DNA from: Entophlyctis helioformis
Lineage: Eukaryota; Chytridiomycota; Chytridiomycetes; Chytridiales; Chytriomycetaceae
DNA length: 64,000 nt
Reading direction: 5' to 3'
Assembly: GCA_025526915.1 (NCBI GenBank)
Contig: JAHLKH010000016.1
Coordinates: forward strand, 1-64,000
This document shows positions 47,739 to 59,957 of the stretch, piece by piece. Positions within the stretch are counted from its first letter, which is position 1. Every line of letters starts with the position of its first letter. The notes below the pieces were generated by a model. It did no database searches, was not told the DNA's origin, and was given only the letters and a program-made list of their open reading frames with translations. The position numbers were made by a program, and so were the translations under genes.

Positions 47739-49567
47739 GAGGGCCAGGGCCAGCCTGAACAGCAGCAACAACAGCAACAGCAACAGCAGGGCGGCAGATT
47801 CGTCAGCATGGAGGAATGGCGCAAGTCGATGGTGCCGCCGATCCCGCCCGCGCATCTGCCCATGGCATCGCGTTCAGCCTGGGTCGACCGCCACCTGCGC
47901 AACACGGAGCTGCGTCTCGAGAACCACGTGAGTGCTCCCCCTTCCATCGAGCAGACCCTGTATGCCCCTGCATGCCACATCGCTGACCAACGACTCACGG
48001 ATGACGGCCGCCAGCTGCGCGATCTGGTGCTGGATCTGAGCACCAAGCTCGACAGCCTGGACGGCGAGTACGTCGAGAAGGTGACCGCGTCGATCGCGTC
48101 GCGGGACCCCGAGGTGTACCAGGCGCTCGAAGCCATCTCGCAGCAGCAGCTCCAGCAGCAGCAGCAGATGCAGCAGCCGTTTGGCGGGCTAGGTGCTGCG
48201 GGCATGGGCATGGGCATGGGCATGTATCCTGGCGCTGCCGGCTCGCCGTTCAACCCGCTGTACGCCATGCAAGGACTCGGATTCGCAGGTCTCGGCGGTG
48301 CCGGCATGGACGCGATGCAGCAACAGCGCCAGCAGCAACAGCAGCAGCAGCAGGTCACGATGCAGCAGCGGGCGATCCAGCAGCAAGCCATGGCGGGCGA
48401 CCCGCTCGCGGTGCGCGCACTGCAGGCGCTGCAGACCGTGTCGCAGCCGCTGGACCGGTCGCTCACGCACGAGGCGCTGCTGTCGCAGGTGATTGCGCGC
48501 CAGGGCCGCGAGGACCAGCGGTACCTGTTCCTGTACGACCTCTTGACGCGTCTGAGCGCGCTGGTGGGCCAGACGCAGATGGGCCGCATGGCGTTCCAGC
48601 GTGTCGAGGCCAACGAGCGGCTGGTGCGGCTGCAGTCGATCATCACGGACGTGGTGCGCGAGATGAAGACGCTCGAGATTGACGAGACGGCGCGCAGACG
48701 CGATGCGATGATGCGCGAGTGTATCGCCACGATCGTCAAGACGCGCCAGGATATGGCTCAGGCGGTGGGTGCTTGCTGGCTTGCTGGCTTGCCGGTGGTG
48801 CACGCACGCGTTTCGTGGCTGACTGACTGACTGGCTGCGGCGTGCGGCATCGTGCACAGATTGCCGAGATGTTCTATGGCGTGCAGCAGACACCGTTTAT
48901 GGCTGGTCTCAGCCAGCCGTTTGCCCAGGCCCAGCAGTTCCCACAGACGCGCGGCGCAACGGGCGGTCTGGCAGGCGGCCTCGGTGGTCCGACAGCCGCA
49001 GGCACATGCGCTCCAGGAGCAGCCACTGCTGCAGCCGGCGCCATCCCACAGCCGGCACGCTTCGGCGCTTCGGGCATGCAGCCCGGCACAGGTCTCGGCT
49101 TTGGCAGCGGTGCAGGCAGCATGGGTGCTCGCCAGGCCGGCACGGGCATGCAGGGCAGATCGCTGTTTGGCTCAATCGAGAGCCAGCTCCCATCGGCAGC
49201 CGGTCTCATGCGTCCGGACACGTCCATCAACCCAGGCGACTGGCAGCCGCCCGTCGACGTGTACGATGCAGGCGACTCGATCCGCGTCATCATCGCTCTG
49301 CCGGGCGTCAACAAGGAGCAGGTGCAGCTCAACATCGAGGACACGGGCGACCGCGTGGTCATCTCGGGCGAGGCTCCCGTGGCGCGCGAGCAGCGCGAGG
49401 CCATGTCGTGGGCTCCCATCCGCCGCGAGCGCGACGCCGGCCGGTTCTCGCGCGCCATCCACCTGCCGTGCGCAGTCGACTCGGGCCGTGCACAGGCCAC
49501 ATACGACAATGGCATCCTCGAGCTGACGCTCGGCAAGCTGCACGGTCGCCGCATCAACGTGTCGTGA
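47520..49567 (+). CDS. Gln-rich protein with C-terminal Hsp20/alpha-crystallin domain
   Basis: Exons 47520-47927, 48015-48764 and 48860-49567 give 621 aa. Residues 1-100 are Gln-rich. Residues about 100-400 form helices with two further Gln runs and a Met/Gly-rich stretch, including RSAWVDRHLRNTELRLENH and a helical bundle-like region around HEALLSQVIARQ. A Gly/Ala/Gln linker leads to the C-terminal alpha-crystallin domain (about residues 525-621): VDVYDAGDSIRVIIALPGVN, GDRVVISGEAP and the strand motif ATYDNGILELTLGK. Small heat-shock proteins are holdase chaperones, usually 150-250 aa, so the 500-residue N-terminal extension is exceptional. The intron at 47928-48014 is in phase and could be retained. 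Confidence 0.8.
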
Positions 49568-49744
49568 TCGTTTTGCTCATCTGCTGCCTTGCTGTCTCCT
49601 TGCCTCATCTCCCACTCTCACTCCCACTCTCTTGCCCAGAATGCCCAACCTCGATGCGTGCAGTGCACTGCCTGAATCGCAAACAGAATGAACCCATGTC
49701 CATCTTATGAATCCAGTCCTTTATCAAAATATACATGGCAGGCA

Positions 49745-50939
49745 CTAGAAGCCTGCAGCAAAGCGGTTGAATGTACCGCGCACCAGAAAGTTGCCCTGGT
49801 TCTCTGTGGACTTGCCGTCCTTGTCCCTCTTGACGTACAGGCTCTTTACTGCGTCAGAGGCAGCGCGGCTCGATGCTGCGAGCTCGCCGAGATCCGGCAG
49901 CGACATGTTGATGTTCTGGGCGACGGCATTCGTGCGTTTGGCGGATGTTGCAGCAGCACCATCCGACTCGTGTTTGCGCTTCTTGTCCTTATTCTTCTTC
50001 TTTGATGCCGTCGTTGCAGCAGCAGCAGCCGTGGCGTCCTCATCGCTGCCACTCGTGCCAATCAGGGCTGCAGAGGCAGCAGTGTCTGCCGGTCCAGCCT
50101 TTGCAGCCTTCTTGGCGTCCTTGAGCGCATCCTTTTCGGCCTTTTTGGCGCGCTTCCGCTCTGCCTCGGCCGCGCGCATGGCCTCGACGCGGCCATATGC
50201 AGCCGCCAGCTCATCCTCGCTGGCGGGATTGATGAGAACCACGTCGGCCGGCGAGAACGGCTTGGAGCACACGAGGCAGGCGGTGGACGAGACCTGCTTG
50301 AGCGCCTGCTCCGAGAGTACGCAGCCGCACGTGCCGAGATACACGAACCGGGTCTTGCCGTTCATCTCCTTTTGTGTGATCGGGCAGCAGAACTGGGCGG
50401 CCGTCAGGGTGTTTTGGAAGCTGCCGAGGATGGCCGTCGTCCGCTTGTCGGCGGCGTCTGCGCCGAACGACGCCGGGTTTCTGGCGAGCGCCAGCGTCGT
50501 GACGTCCTGCTCGACGCGAGCGTCAGCACGAACAGCACAAGCAGACGCACAAGCAGACGCACAAGCAGACGCACAAGCAGCAGCAGCACAGGCAGCACAG
50601 ACAGACGCACCTTGAGCGAGGCAATGTGCGAGCAGATGACGTCGCCGTCGCCGTACGACGAGCGGTCGACCAGGAACTCGAGCACGGCCGTCTTGTTGTA
50701 CAGCTTGCCCAGGCCGCACGAGACGACGGGCTCCTGCAGCGGCTGCTTGGACAGCGCGCAGTGGAACCACGCCGCCAGCGTCTGCGAGGCGGCGTCGGGC
50801 CGCTCGGCGGCCTTTTTGGTCTTGACGAGCTCGTCGCGCTTGGGGATGGTTCCGCCGTCACTGTCAGCGTGTCAGCGTCGTCTGCCCACGGCCCACAGGC
50901 ATCGCCACGCATTCGACTGTCGCTGCCTTACCAGCCCAT
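49745..50939 (-). CDS. RTF2: RTF2 replication termination factor
   Basis: RTF2 proteins act at stalled or terminating replication forks and carry two RING-like Cys/His units. Exon 1 is only 8 nt (50939-50932, coding Met-Gly and part of Cys), exon 2 is 50860-50611 and exon 3 is 50506-49745. The product begins MGCDGGTIPKRDELVK, the diagnostic family start. It continues with ALSKQPLQEPVVSCGLGKLY and FCCPITQKEMNG ... YLGTCGCVLSEQAL ... CLVCSKPF, then a Lys/Ala-rich coiled coil and a basic region. The C-terminus (GTFNRFAAGF) is also shared with the family. About 336 aa in total. Confidence 0.93.
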
Positions 50940-51377
50940 TGAGGAGTCCGACTGTCGGCCAGCGGCCCATGACAGCGCCCGTTGGTCAGCAGCCTGCATC
51001 GACGGCCAGTGGGCACAACACGCACAAGCATGCACATGCTCAAACGCTACCTACAAGTGTGCGACTTGAAGTGTCGATCGTAAGGATTGCGAATCATCGA
51101 TCAATGTCGGGAATTGGCTGCGTGGAAGTCGGGTCACGTGAGGCGGCACGTGACTGGATGGCATCATGCAAAGATGCCGCGATGCTGGTCGCTGACATCC
51201 ACGTCTGCCTCCAAGGGGCATTGGCGCGGCATCCATCCACCAACGCACGCGCAGTGTGGATGCTGACCGAGCAGCCAATCGTTCACGCGCGGGAGCGTGG
51301 GGCCGCAGTGTGGATACTGGCAGAGTGCCTATGGAGCCAAGTGCAGGTGCGTGGAGACGCGCAGTGCACCGCACGAC

Positions 51378-51384
51378 TATAAAA
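51378..51384 (+). promoter_or_regulatory. TATA box of the DUF3455 gene
   Basis: TATAAAA lies 55 bp upstream of the start codon at 51439, a plausible position for a TATA-driven, inducible promoter. The rest of the 500-bp spacer to the divergent RTF2 gene shows no gene. Confidence 0.55.
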
Positions 51385-51438
51385 CGCTGGGCATGCCCCG
51401 GCGTCTCTCCACACACATCATTATCATCTCAGCCAATC

Positions 51439-52079
51439 ATGCAACTGCTCGCCATCTTCTCGCTCCTTGCTGCCTCTGCCGCCTCGGTCGCTGCCAGAAA
51501 GCCCAGAGTGGCCAACCCAGCCTTTGTGGATTCGGTCGGCCTGTCCCCAACTGCACAGCTCCTGGACAACGTCTATGCCGAGGGAGACCAGATCTACAGT
51601 GCGTTGAGCCTTGATGGTCGCTGATCGTCGTGTTGTTTGAGTGCTGACCAGTCGATGATCGCTGCTCCTCACTCTCCCACCACTCGATGCCTGCAGCCTG
51701 CACAAACGGCGCCTATGTCAACACGGCCGCTGCCAAGCTCTACTGTAGTTCCGGCCGTGCGGACACGTCGCTGGGCACGCACTACTTTGTGGGCGGGTTC
51801 CCGCAGTGGAAGTTCTCGAGAGACGGCCGCGAGGTGCTCATCAGCGGCAAGAAGCTCAACGTCAATGCGACCGTTGCCGGCGCAGGCAACATCCCGTGGG
51901 TGCTGCTCCAGGTCACCAACCTGGTCAACACCGACAAGGTGTCCAAGGCGACCGGCTCGACCCACATTGTGCGCGCCAAGACGGTCGGCGGCACCAACCC
52001 CAACGCGGCCGTGCCGTGCACGGAGGGCTCCGTGGCGACCAGCGCGTACATGGCCATGTACTACTTTTACAAGGCGTGA
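51439..52079 (+). CDS. Secreted DUF3455 protein
   Basis: Exons 51439-51598 and 51697-52079 encode 180 aa. The N-terminus is a clear signal peptide (MQLLAIFSLLAASAASVAA). The mature part has the DUF3455 pattern: GDQIYTC, an AKLYCSSG strand, GTHYFVGGFPQW, GNIPWVLLQV, VRAKTVGGTNPN and a terminal Ala-Tyr-x-Ala-x-Tyr-Tyr-Phe-Tyr-like strand. DUF3455 proteins are secreted by many fungi and some bacteria; their function is not established. Three cysteines in the mature chain (in IYTC, LYCSS and PCTEG) could include a disulfide. No transmembrane segment follows. Confidence 0.87.
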
Positions 52080-52200
52080 GCTGGGCCGGCCTGGCTTGAC
52101 TGCGACAGTGCCTGCGACTGCGACTGTGCCTGTGCTTGTATGTTTGACATGCCGTTGGCGGCCATAGAGTGGAATGAACGCGATCCAACAGCCGCATCCG

Positions 52201-52275
52201 CGTGTGTCTGCGTGTGTCTGTGTGTGTCTGCGTGTGTCTGCGTGTGTCTGCGTGTGTCTGCGTGTGTCTGCGTGC
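52201..52275. repeat. 10-bp tandem repeat
   Basis: Seven copies of a cgtgtgtctg unit lie between the DUF3455 and GNAT genes. Confidence 0.95.
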
Positions 52276-52348
52276 GATCTGGTTGTGCGTCGCCATTGTC
52301 GCCATCGTCGCCATCGTCGTCGTGTGACGTGCTTTGCGACACAACAGG

Positions 52349-53171
52349 ATGAACAAGGCACGCCGCTTGCTTGGTGCCTGCTGCTGCTGCCAAGTGCCTG
52401 CTGCTGCCTACAACTGCTGCCTACTGACACGCACGCAACCCTAAACCACCACCACCACCACCACCGCACAGACCGACGCACAGACCAGCGGCGGGCCGCG
52501 AGTCCGCTACGTCGTGCAGGACGCCGCAGTGGCCGATGCCGAGGCCATGACCCGCATCATCAACGCCGCCTACCGGGGCAGCGGCGGCTGGACCACCGAG
52601 CAGCACCGTGCGTGCGCCTGCCTTGCCGTGCCTTGCCATGCCTTGCCTTGCCATGCCTTGCCGTGCTTCCTATACGCCAACTGACGCTTTGAGTTGTTTG
52701 TCTGCCTGTTCCGACACGCACGCAGTCGTCGCCGAGAACCGCATCGACACGGACGAGCTCGTCGACACCATCACCGGCGGCGTGATCCAGGTGCTGTCGC
52801 TCAAGGACGCCGACACGGGCGCCGTGCTCGGCACCATCGAGATCGAGGCCTACGACGAGGCCGCCAAGGAGCCGGTGCACACGCCCGGCGCCGGCGCCGC
52901 CCACTCCGGCGTGCTGCTCGGCCTGTTTGCCGTCGAGCCGGCCTTCCAGTCGCGCGGCGCCGGCTCGTTCCTGGTCAAGGCCGCGCTCGACCGTGCACGG
53001 GCCGCCGGCAAGACCAACGCGTACATGTGGGTCATCCACTCGCGCTCAGAGCTCCTCGCCTGGTACAAGCGCCTCGGCTTCAAGCCCACGGGCCACACCG
53101 TGCCCTTCCCGTCCCCCGAGCGCCTCAAGATCGCCGACGGCCACTTTGACGAGCTCGTCTATGCGTTATAG
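52349..53171 (+). CDS. GNAT-family N-acetyltransferase
   Basis: Exons 52349-52393, 52472-52607 and 52726-53171 join to 208 aa. The fold markers are the first helix region (AEAMTRIINAAYRGSGGWTT), the central strands (VLGTIEIEAY and LLGLFAVEPAFQSRGAG) with the acetyl-CoA pyrophosphate loop Q-S-R-G-A-G (motif A), and the C-terminal WYKRLGFKPTG (motif B). The substrate cannot be told; the closest architecture is that of stand-alone small-molecule or amino-acid acetyltransferases. The first exon is short and Cys-rich and its start is the least certain part. A start at an internal Met in exon 2 would remove the first strand, which is why the upstream ATG is preferred. Confidence 0.85.
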
Positions 53172-53511
53172 TCCGTCTGCGTATCTGCGTATCTTCGTAT
53201 CTGCGTATCTGCCCGTGATCCCACCCCACCTAATGAAGCCTGCTGGAAGCACCTGGAAGCACGTCCAACTGCGTGTGCCGCCTTGTCTGGCGTGCGAGCA
53301 TCAGCATCAGCATCAGCAGCAGCAGCAGATGCGCCGGCTGGATCTGCAGAGCACACGCTCCCACAGACACGCCTTTTACAGGCGATGCTCGCAGTCGCTC
53401 ACAGTCGCTCGCAGTCGCTCGTCGTCGCTCGCCGTGCTTGGCCGCCAACCCGCCAACAACCACAAACGCGCCGCGTGTCCGGACGCAGCGACTCCCGCAA
53501 CGACCTCGGCC
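53172..53511. other. Spacer between GNAT and sirtuin genes
   Basis: The spacer contains short direct repeats (a gtatctgcgtatct motif just after the GNAT stop, and a cagtcgctcg motif near 53390-53430). No separate gene is seen; it presumably holds the sirtuin promoter and 5' leader. Confidence 0.5.
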
Positions 53512-56500
53512 ATGGCTGCACCACCACCAGAACCACAACCACGGCCCACGGACGCTGGCGCAGGCGTAGGCGCAGACGCTGGCGGCGACGCTCCCGCCGT
53601 GTGCATGGTGCGGCTGCTCATGTCTGGGGCCACCACCACCACCACCACCACCACCAACGCTGCGTCGACGTCGCCGTCCAACACCAACACCAACGCCGAC
53701 TGGCAGCGGATCGCCCGCGCCGTCTTCCAGGCCAAGCGCTGCGTGCTGGTCACCGGCGCCGGCGTCTCGGTCAGCGCTGGCATCCCTGTGAGTCGTCTGT
53801 CTGTCTGTCTATCCGCCTGTCTATACGCCTGCCTGCCTATCAGACAAGCCGCCTGTCCAGCCGCCTTTACCGTCTGCCTTGTGGTCGTTTCCGTCCGATG
53901 CTCACACCTGCCAACACGACCACCACGACGACCACCGCGACGACCACTACGACGACCCGCCAGGACTTCCGCTCAGAGGACGGCCTCTACAACCTCGTCA
54001 AGGAAAAGTACCCAGACGTGGTCGTCAAGGGCCGCGACCTCTTCGACGCCACGCTGTTCAGAGACTCGCTCTCGACGCAGCTCTTCTACACGTTCATGTG
54101 CGAGCTGCGTCTGCTGACCGCCCAGGCCTCGCCCACCCGCACCCACTCGTTCATCAAGGATCTGGCCGACTCGGGCCGCATGCTCCGCTGCTACACGCAG
54201 AACATCGATGGCCTCGAGGCACGCGCCGGCCTGTGTGTCGACATGAAGCCGCCGGCCAAGCCGTCGCTGCCGCGTTCGTCGTCGGTCGCTTCTGCGTCTG
54301 GATCTACTACTGGATCTGCCTCTGGATCTGCTCTGCCCCCGATGCCTCCGATGCCTCCGATGCCTGCAGGCAGCGCTTCGGCCGCCTCGACTCGCGACGA
54401 CTCGCCATCGTCTCCCTCCTCTCCGCCGAAATCGCCGTCCGTGTCGCAGTCGCAGCAACACTCGTCTGCGTCTCTGAGCCAGGCCTCGGCCGCGTCAGCT
54501 GCATCCAATCCAACAAGCCCGGCAAAGACGCAGGTCGTGCTGCTGCACGGCGACTTGTCCACGGTCGTCTGCTCGCTCTGCCAGGCCGTCAATGACTTTA
54601 CAGACGCAATGGCTGGAGTGTTTGCGACTGGCAAGCCGCCCGCGTGCCCAACTTGCATACACACGCAGGCCGTCAGAGCCGCGCAGGGAAAGCGGGAAAC
54701 ATCAATCGGTCTCTTACGCCCAAACATTGTGCTCTACAACGAGCACCATCGTCAGGGTATGGCCCCCGCTGTCTGCACAGCCTGTCTTTGAAAATGCCGG
54801 CCGGCCCTGCTAACGCCATATGCAGGCGACCAGATCGCAAACATCCAATCGACAGACATGAAGAAACGCCCCGACCTGCTCATTGTCATGGGCACGTCTC
54901 TCAAGGTCGTTGGCGTCAAGCGGCTGGTCAAGGACTTTGCCAAGGCTGTGCACGCCACCAAGAACGGCATCTGCATCTTCATCAACGCAACAGACGTCCA
55001 GCTCAAGGAGTGGGAGTCTGTCTTTGACTACCACATTGTCGGCAAGGCGGACGAGGTTGTTGAGCGGCTCTGGGCCATGGTCGCGGTTTTGGATGACGAG
55101 GCCGAGAGGCGCCGTCTGAAGCGCGAGGCGGACAAGGCCCGACGCGAGAGAAAGGCTGCGCTCGAAGCTGCTGCGGTCACGCCCATCGACTCGATCCTGC
55201 GCAAGACCAAGTCCACGTCGTCCATGTCTTCGCCCCTGTCGTCGTCCTTGTCGTCCTCGTCTGGCTCCTCAGCGTCGTCGCTGTCTGTGTCGTCGTCGCC
55301 CTTGTCGCCGTCGCCTGCCATGTCCAAACCAGGAACGCCGTCAAAGAAGCGATCTCCATTGAAACAGCAGCAGCAGCCGCCCTCTGCCCTCCTGTCGTCC
55401 TCGGCGTCGCAACAGCAGGCCCAGGCACGCTCTCGCAAAGTCCAGCAAGCCCAACAGCTCATCCAGGAACAGCAGCAACAGCAGCAGCAATCTGCCGTGC
55501 AAAAGCCAGCCGTGTCGCGCTCTGCTGCACATGGCAAGCCGCCGCTTCTGACAACGACATCCACTTTTGCAGCAGTTGCTTCAAGCAGCGCGACTGCATC
55601 GTCTGCACCTCACACGCCTCGTTCGCGTCGGGTTGCTGCGCGACAACAAGCAGCCGCTACCCAACCGTTGTCTCCAGCCACAGTCCTGTTCCCCGAGCCT
55701 GGCGCGGCCGCCAAGGCCAAGCAGTCTGCCAAGCAGCCTGCCAAGCCCAGCACGACAGCCAAGACGCCAGAGGACAACAAGGGTGCGTTCCATTGGACGC
55801 CTGCGTTTGTCTTGCCATCATCACCATCACCCCTGCTCGCGTCCACACCACCCATGCCCATACCTATGCCCATGCCCATCTCCATCGCCTATACCTCTGC
55901 TGCTGCTTCTGCTGCTGCTTCTGCTGCTGCTGCTGCTGCCGCCGCCATGACACCCGCTGTCGGCCATGCATCGCAATCCGGCGTGTCTGCCGGAGAGCTG
56001 CATGCACTGGCACTGGGCATCACGCTCCCGCCATCATCGCCGACGCCGTCGCCCACGTCGTCCGAGGAGGGCAGCACCAGAGTGTATCACCGCGCAATAG
56101 ACCGGCTGTTTGTGCAGCCGCGTCTGGGTGTGTCGCTGGCCGTTGGCGGGCATGATGGGCTGGGTGAAGGTGATGGTGACGATGACGGCTACGGTTATCG
56201 TGGTAGTGGTGGTGGTGGTGGTGGTGGTGGTGGTGATGATGGCGGGCAGCCTGGCCATGGATGGACCGGCGGCACCCCTATCAGGCAGCAAGGATGCGAT
56301 CTGTCTCCTTCGCGCTCATCGTCTCCTGCGCCGCTCTTTTCCCTGTCGCCCCGCTCGTCGAATGATGCCGCTGGCCCACGACACTCACACACGCATGACA
56401 CCGCGTCGGCACCTGATGATGTCGACATGGATGCCGACATGGATGCCGATCTGGATCTGGACATGGGCATGGACACGCTGGATTCGCCGTCACTACGACC

Positions 56501-56660
56501 GCAATCGCTGACTGCGTACCATACGTCCACCATGGATACTGCGTCGGCCGTGATGGATCTGCAACCCACCATGTACACGTACCAAATCTGCGATGACGAC
56601 GACGATGACAACGACGACAACGACGGGTTGATGATACGGCCGCATCCGATGCACACCTAA
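53512..56660 (+). CDS. Hst3/Hst4-type sirtuin (NAD-dependent deacetylase)
   Basis: Exons 53512-53787, 53964-54756 and 54826-56660 join to 967 aa. Sirtuin motifs are GAGVSVSAGIP spliced to DFRSEDGLY, TQNIDGLE, the catalytic His in LLHGDLS, the zinc cysteines C-S-L-C and C-P-T-C, RPNIVLYNE, and MGTSLKVVGVK. The SEDGLY and KGRDLFDATLFRD features resemble yeast Hst3/Hst4, which remove H3 K56 acetylation after replication. Two features are unusual: a Ser/Pro-rich insertion of about 100 residues between TQNIDGLE and the catalytic His, and a tail of some 560 residues, low-complexity with Gln, Ala, Gly and Asp runs and Ser/Pro clusters. Nuclear location is inferred. Confidence 0.92.
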
Positions 56661-57490
56661 CTGGCCATGCCGCATTGTATATTCTATTTATTCTGTACTT
56701 GTACGGGTTGGGGCTGCTGGCTGCTGGCTGGAATCGCGGGCGTGATTAGAAAACGATGGTGTGAGAATGACTGGCCATGATGATGGCACCGAGAGCCTGA
56801 CACGCCGGATTGGTAAAACGCGGATTACGGATGCTGGCTCTGGCGCTTCTGGCGTTGACGTTGGGGTTGGTGGTCGTACTCGGTCGGCGCGATTGACGAG
56901 ATCGGCTTCTGCGGCTGCTGCTGCCGCTGCGGCTGCTGTTGGTCGTGGTGGTGTGTCTACTTGAAGGACGTTATAATGAATGTCGGGCTGGCGCAAAGCG
57001 ATCAAGTGTGGGTTTTGTGGATGGAGACCATCCGGGTTTTATTGGCTGTTGTATCAGTCTTGTTGTAGCTGCTGTTGTTGTTGTTGCAGTCTTGGTGGAT
57101 GAGAGTGCCGTCTTGTGTGGCTTGGTTGGTGGTGGATGAGAGCATGAGAAGAAAGGAGACGGACAGATTGCGCTTTGCAGAAGCATCACAAAGCAGATCA
57201 GAAGAGGGCGAGAAGAGCGAGGAGTGTGTGTGGCCAGATGCCAATGCCTGGCCATCACAGCATGGACCACCAGACAGACGGCCGCAGGTGTGCCAACGCA
57301 TTGTGCCATCCTGGTCCGTCTCTCTCGCAGACAGACGCAGACCACCGACTGGCGATGCCAGCTTGCCACAGCCTGCCCATCTGGCATCGCAAGCGAGTGA
57401 CGACACGCTGTAAAACGGCACCACAACACAGCAAGCACCACATCCCAGACCCTTCATTCAGCGCTGTCGGGCTGATCGTCACCGACAGCA
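56661..57490. other. Convergent intergenic region
   Basis: This is the 830-bp spacer between the sirtuin and the convergent IMPACT gene. It contains simple-sequence stretches (gctgctgc near 56910-56940, gttgttgtt near 57070) but no recognisable gene. Confidence 0.5.
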
Positions 57491-58550
57491 TCACTTGCCA
57501 TGAAGGAACCCACGCTCCTGCAGCAGCTGTCGCGCGCAGTTGTTGATGAGCTTGAACCGCAGAGGACCGAGCTGCACGCCACCGTACCAGCGACTGACCA
57601 CCACGTAGACGTTGCGGCAGCCAGACAGCTCGAGCAGATGCAGCAGGCGTCCACCGGCAGCAGTCTCGCCATCGTCATCGCAGTCTTGGCGCACGACGCC
57701 ATTCGACTCGACGATCCTGAATGCAGCAATGTTGTGAGTGGCTCGAGCAATGCGTCTGTTGGACAGATGGATGGAGTGTCAGCCAGATCTGATGCATGCA
57801 CGACTATACAGACAGCCTGACAGACTGACAGACAGCCAACCGCACTCACTTGTTGGACAGCAGCGCCTGCTTGACCAGCTGCACTTGGGCCACACTCGTC
57901 ACGGCCGCCACATGCGCCACAAACACACTGCGACGCTCGACAAGCGGCTGCGACGACACGATGGCCGGACAGCCCGCCGGCATCACAAACCCAGCGTCGT
58001 TGGCACCAGCGTCGGTCTCGATCGCAGCAGGATCCACAGCCCCACGGCCGGCATCCTCGTCGTCGTCGTACTCGTCGTCGTCATCGCTGTCGTTGTTGGC
58101 AGGGAGAGCCGCCACAGCCGCTGCAACGGCCACCGCAGCCGTGGTGCCGACCACAGGCCCGTACCACTTCTCGATGACGCCCTTGAGCCAGTCGACCCAC
58201 GAGAAGACGACGGGCTCGCCCGGCACAAACAGCCGCACCAGCTCGGCATCGACGTAGCCGCGGAACTCGTCCTCGGTCGTCACGGCACCGGCCGTCAGCT
58301 CGCCCGCACGGCCCGGGAACGGCGAGCGGAAGCTGTTGAGTCGCAGCACATAAAACGGCGGCTGCGAGGCGGGATAGCCCGGGCTGGCCAGGTGCACCTC
58401 GAGAGCGCACCCAAAACCGAGGTTGAAGTCGAGCGAGCCGGGCGAGTCGGCGTTGATGGTCATGGGTGCATCGTCGGTGTCTGTGCCGTCACCCAGGTAG
58501 ATGGCGCAGAGCGACTCGAGCTCTTCCTGGGCTGCCTGGTCGATGCTCAT
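57491..58550 (-). CDS. YIH1: IMPACT/YIH1 homologue (RWD plus Impact domain)
   Basis: IMPACT/YIH1 binds GCN1 and restrains activation of the eIF2-alpha kinase GCN2. Exon 1 (58550-57850) encodes an N-terminal RWD domain (EELESLCAIYLGD, then YPASQPPFYVLRL) followed by a long acidic linker. Exon 2 (57755-57491) carries the Impact domain with its signature KRIARATHNIAAFRI, QDCDDDGETAAGGRLLHLLE, VVVSRWYGGVQLGP and FKLINNCARQLL. The product is 321 aa, near the usual 260-320. The ATG at 58550 is chosen because it directly precedes the RWD domain. Confidence 0.95.
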
Positions 58551-59079
58551 GTCGAAGATGCTTCCCAAAAAAGGAAACCCGTTGAGTCCACAGATCACGC
58601 TGCAAGGTTTTTTGTGGTTCTCTGGGTTAGAGAGTAACAGATAAACCCCGCAAGCATCCGATCGACAAGCAGCGAGATGCGAGTGACGATAAACGCATGC
58701 AATCCATGCGACACACCACGATCTCAACGGTCATGGCATCCCATCGACATCCCTTGAGAACGCTTGCCTTCAAGGTCGAATCGGCCAGTCATCAAGATCG
58801 ACCAGAGCTCATCGCAGTGTTCATTGCAGTTGCCTGCCCCTCCTCGACACTGCTCCAATCACGGCAGAGACGCTGTGCATGTGCCGTCGGAGTTCGGCCT
58901 ATGGCGGGAAAGCATCGGCATGTGTGCCAGATCGGGACCAATCAGACGGTGAGCGCCACGCACGCGTCTCAGATGGCATGGGTTGCGGATAAATCCGGCT
59001 GGACATTCGCATCGCATTCAAATGTGGGCCGACCCCAGCTAGCTTTCCGACCCAGATATCCCCTCTTTGCAGAACAGTC
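58551..59079. other. Divergent promoter region
   Basis: This 530-bp spacer lies between the IMPACT and TLC-domain start codons. No gene or clear core-promoter element was recognised. Confidence 0.5.
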
Positions 59080-59905
59080 ATGAAGGTCCAGCCGCTGCCC
59101 GAGTCGCACTACCAGACACTGGCCCAAGTGGCCACCAATCCCAGCATCCTCATAGCATTTGCAACGTCGTTCCTTGCCTTTGTCGCACTTTTCCACATCA
59201 CCGTTGCAGCTCTGCCGGCAGCCTTTCCGACCACAAAGCAAAAGTCGTGGGTGCTGAGCCTTGCTGCGTCCACGGCAATCGTTCTGGGCGGACTCCCGCT
59301 GTTTGTCGAGTTCCTGAGTCTGTCCTCGACGCAGACCATCCATGACCTGCCGGGCCGTGACTCGCAGTGGGCAAACAACCTCGCCATGGTGTTTGTCGGC
59401 TTCCTTGCCGCCGACCTCGTCGTCGGACGTGCGCAATACCCTGACCAAATCGGACTCTTGACCGGCTGGGTGCATCACATGGCGTACGTGCTCGTGGTGA
59501 TCAACTGCATCAAGTACGAGATTGTCGGCGGGTTTCTCTGCTTTGCAAGCATTCTAGAAATGCCGACCATTGTGCTTGCTCTCGGCCACCTCCACAAGCC
59601 ATGGCGCCGTGACCTGCTGTTTGGGTTCCTGTAAGTCTGTGTTGCTTGCACCAGCCTCTTGCTAGTCGGCCGTGCGTGTGGCAAGTGTCGATCTGCGGAC
59701 TGACGCTCAGCGGCCCAACTCGGACAGGTTCTTTGTGAGCCGCATCGCGCTGCACGCGTACGTCATCTACCACGTGCACGCCACGTACGAGTCCAACTTC
59801 TGGATCGTGACTGCGTTGCCTTTCCCCGTGCACGTCATGTGGTTTCTGCAGTGGTGCCAGCAGCAGTCGCGCCGCACGCGCTCAACGACGTTGGCATTGC
59901 AGACC

Positions 59906-59957
<52 letters not shown>

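Noticed and set aside
54191..54727. Minus-strand frame opposite the sirtuin
   Set aside because: It is antisense to the catalytic domain and only open because of codon bias.
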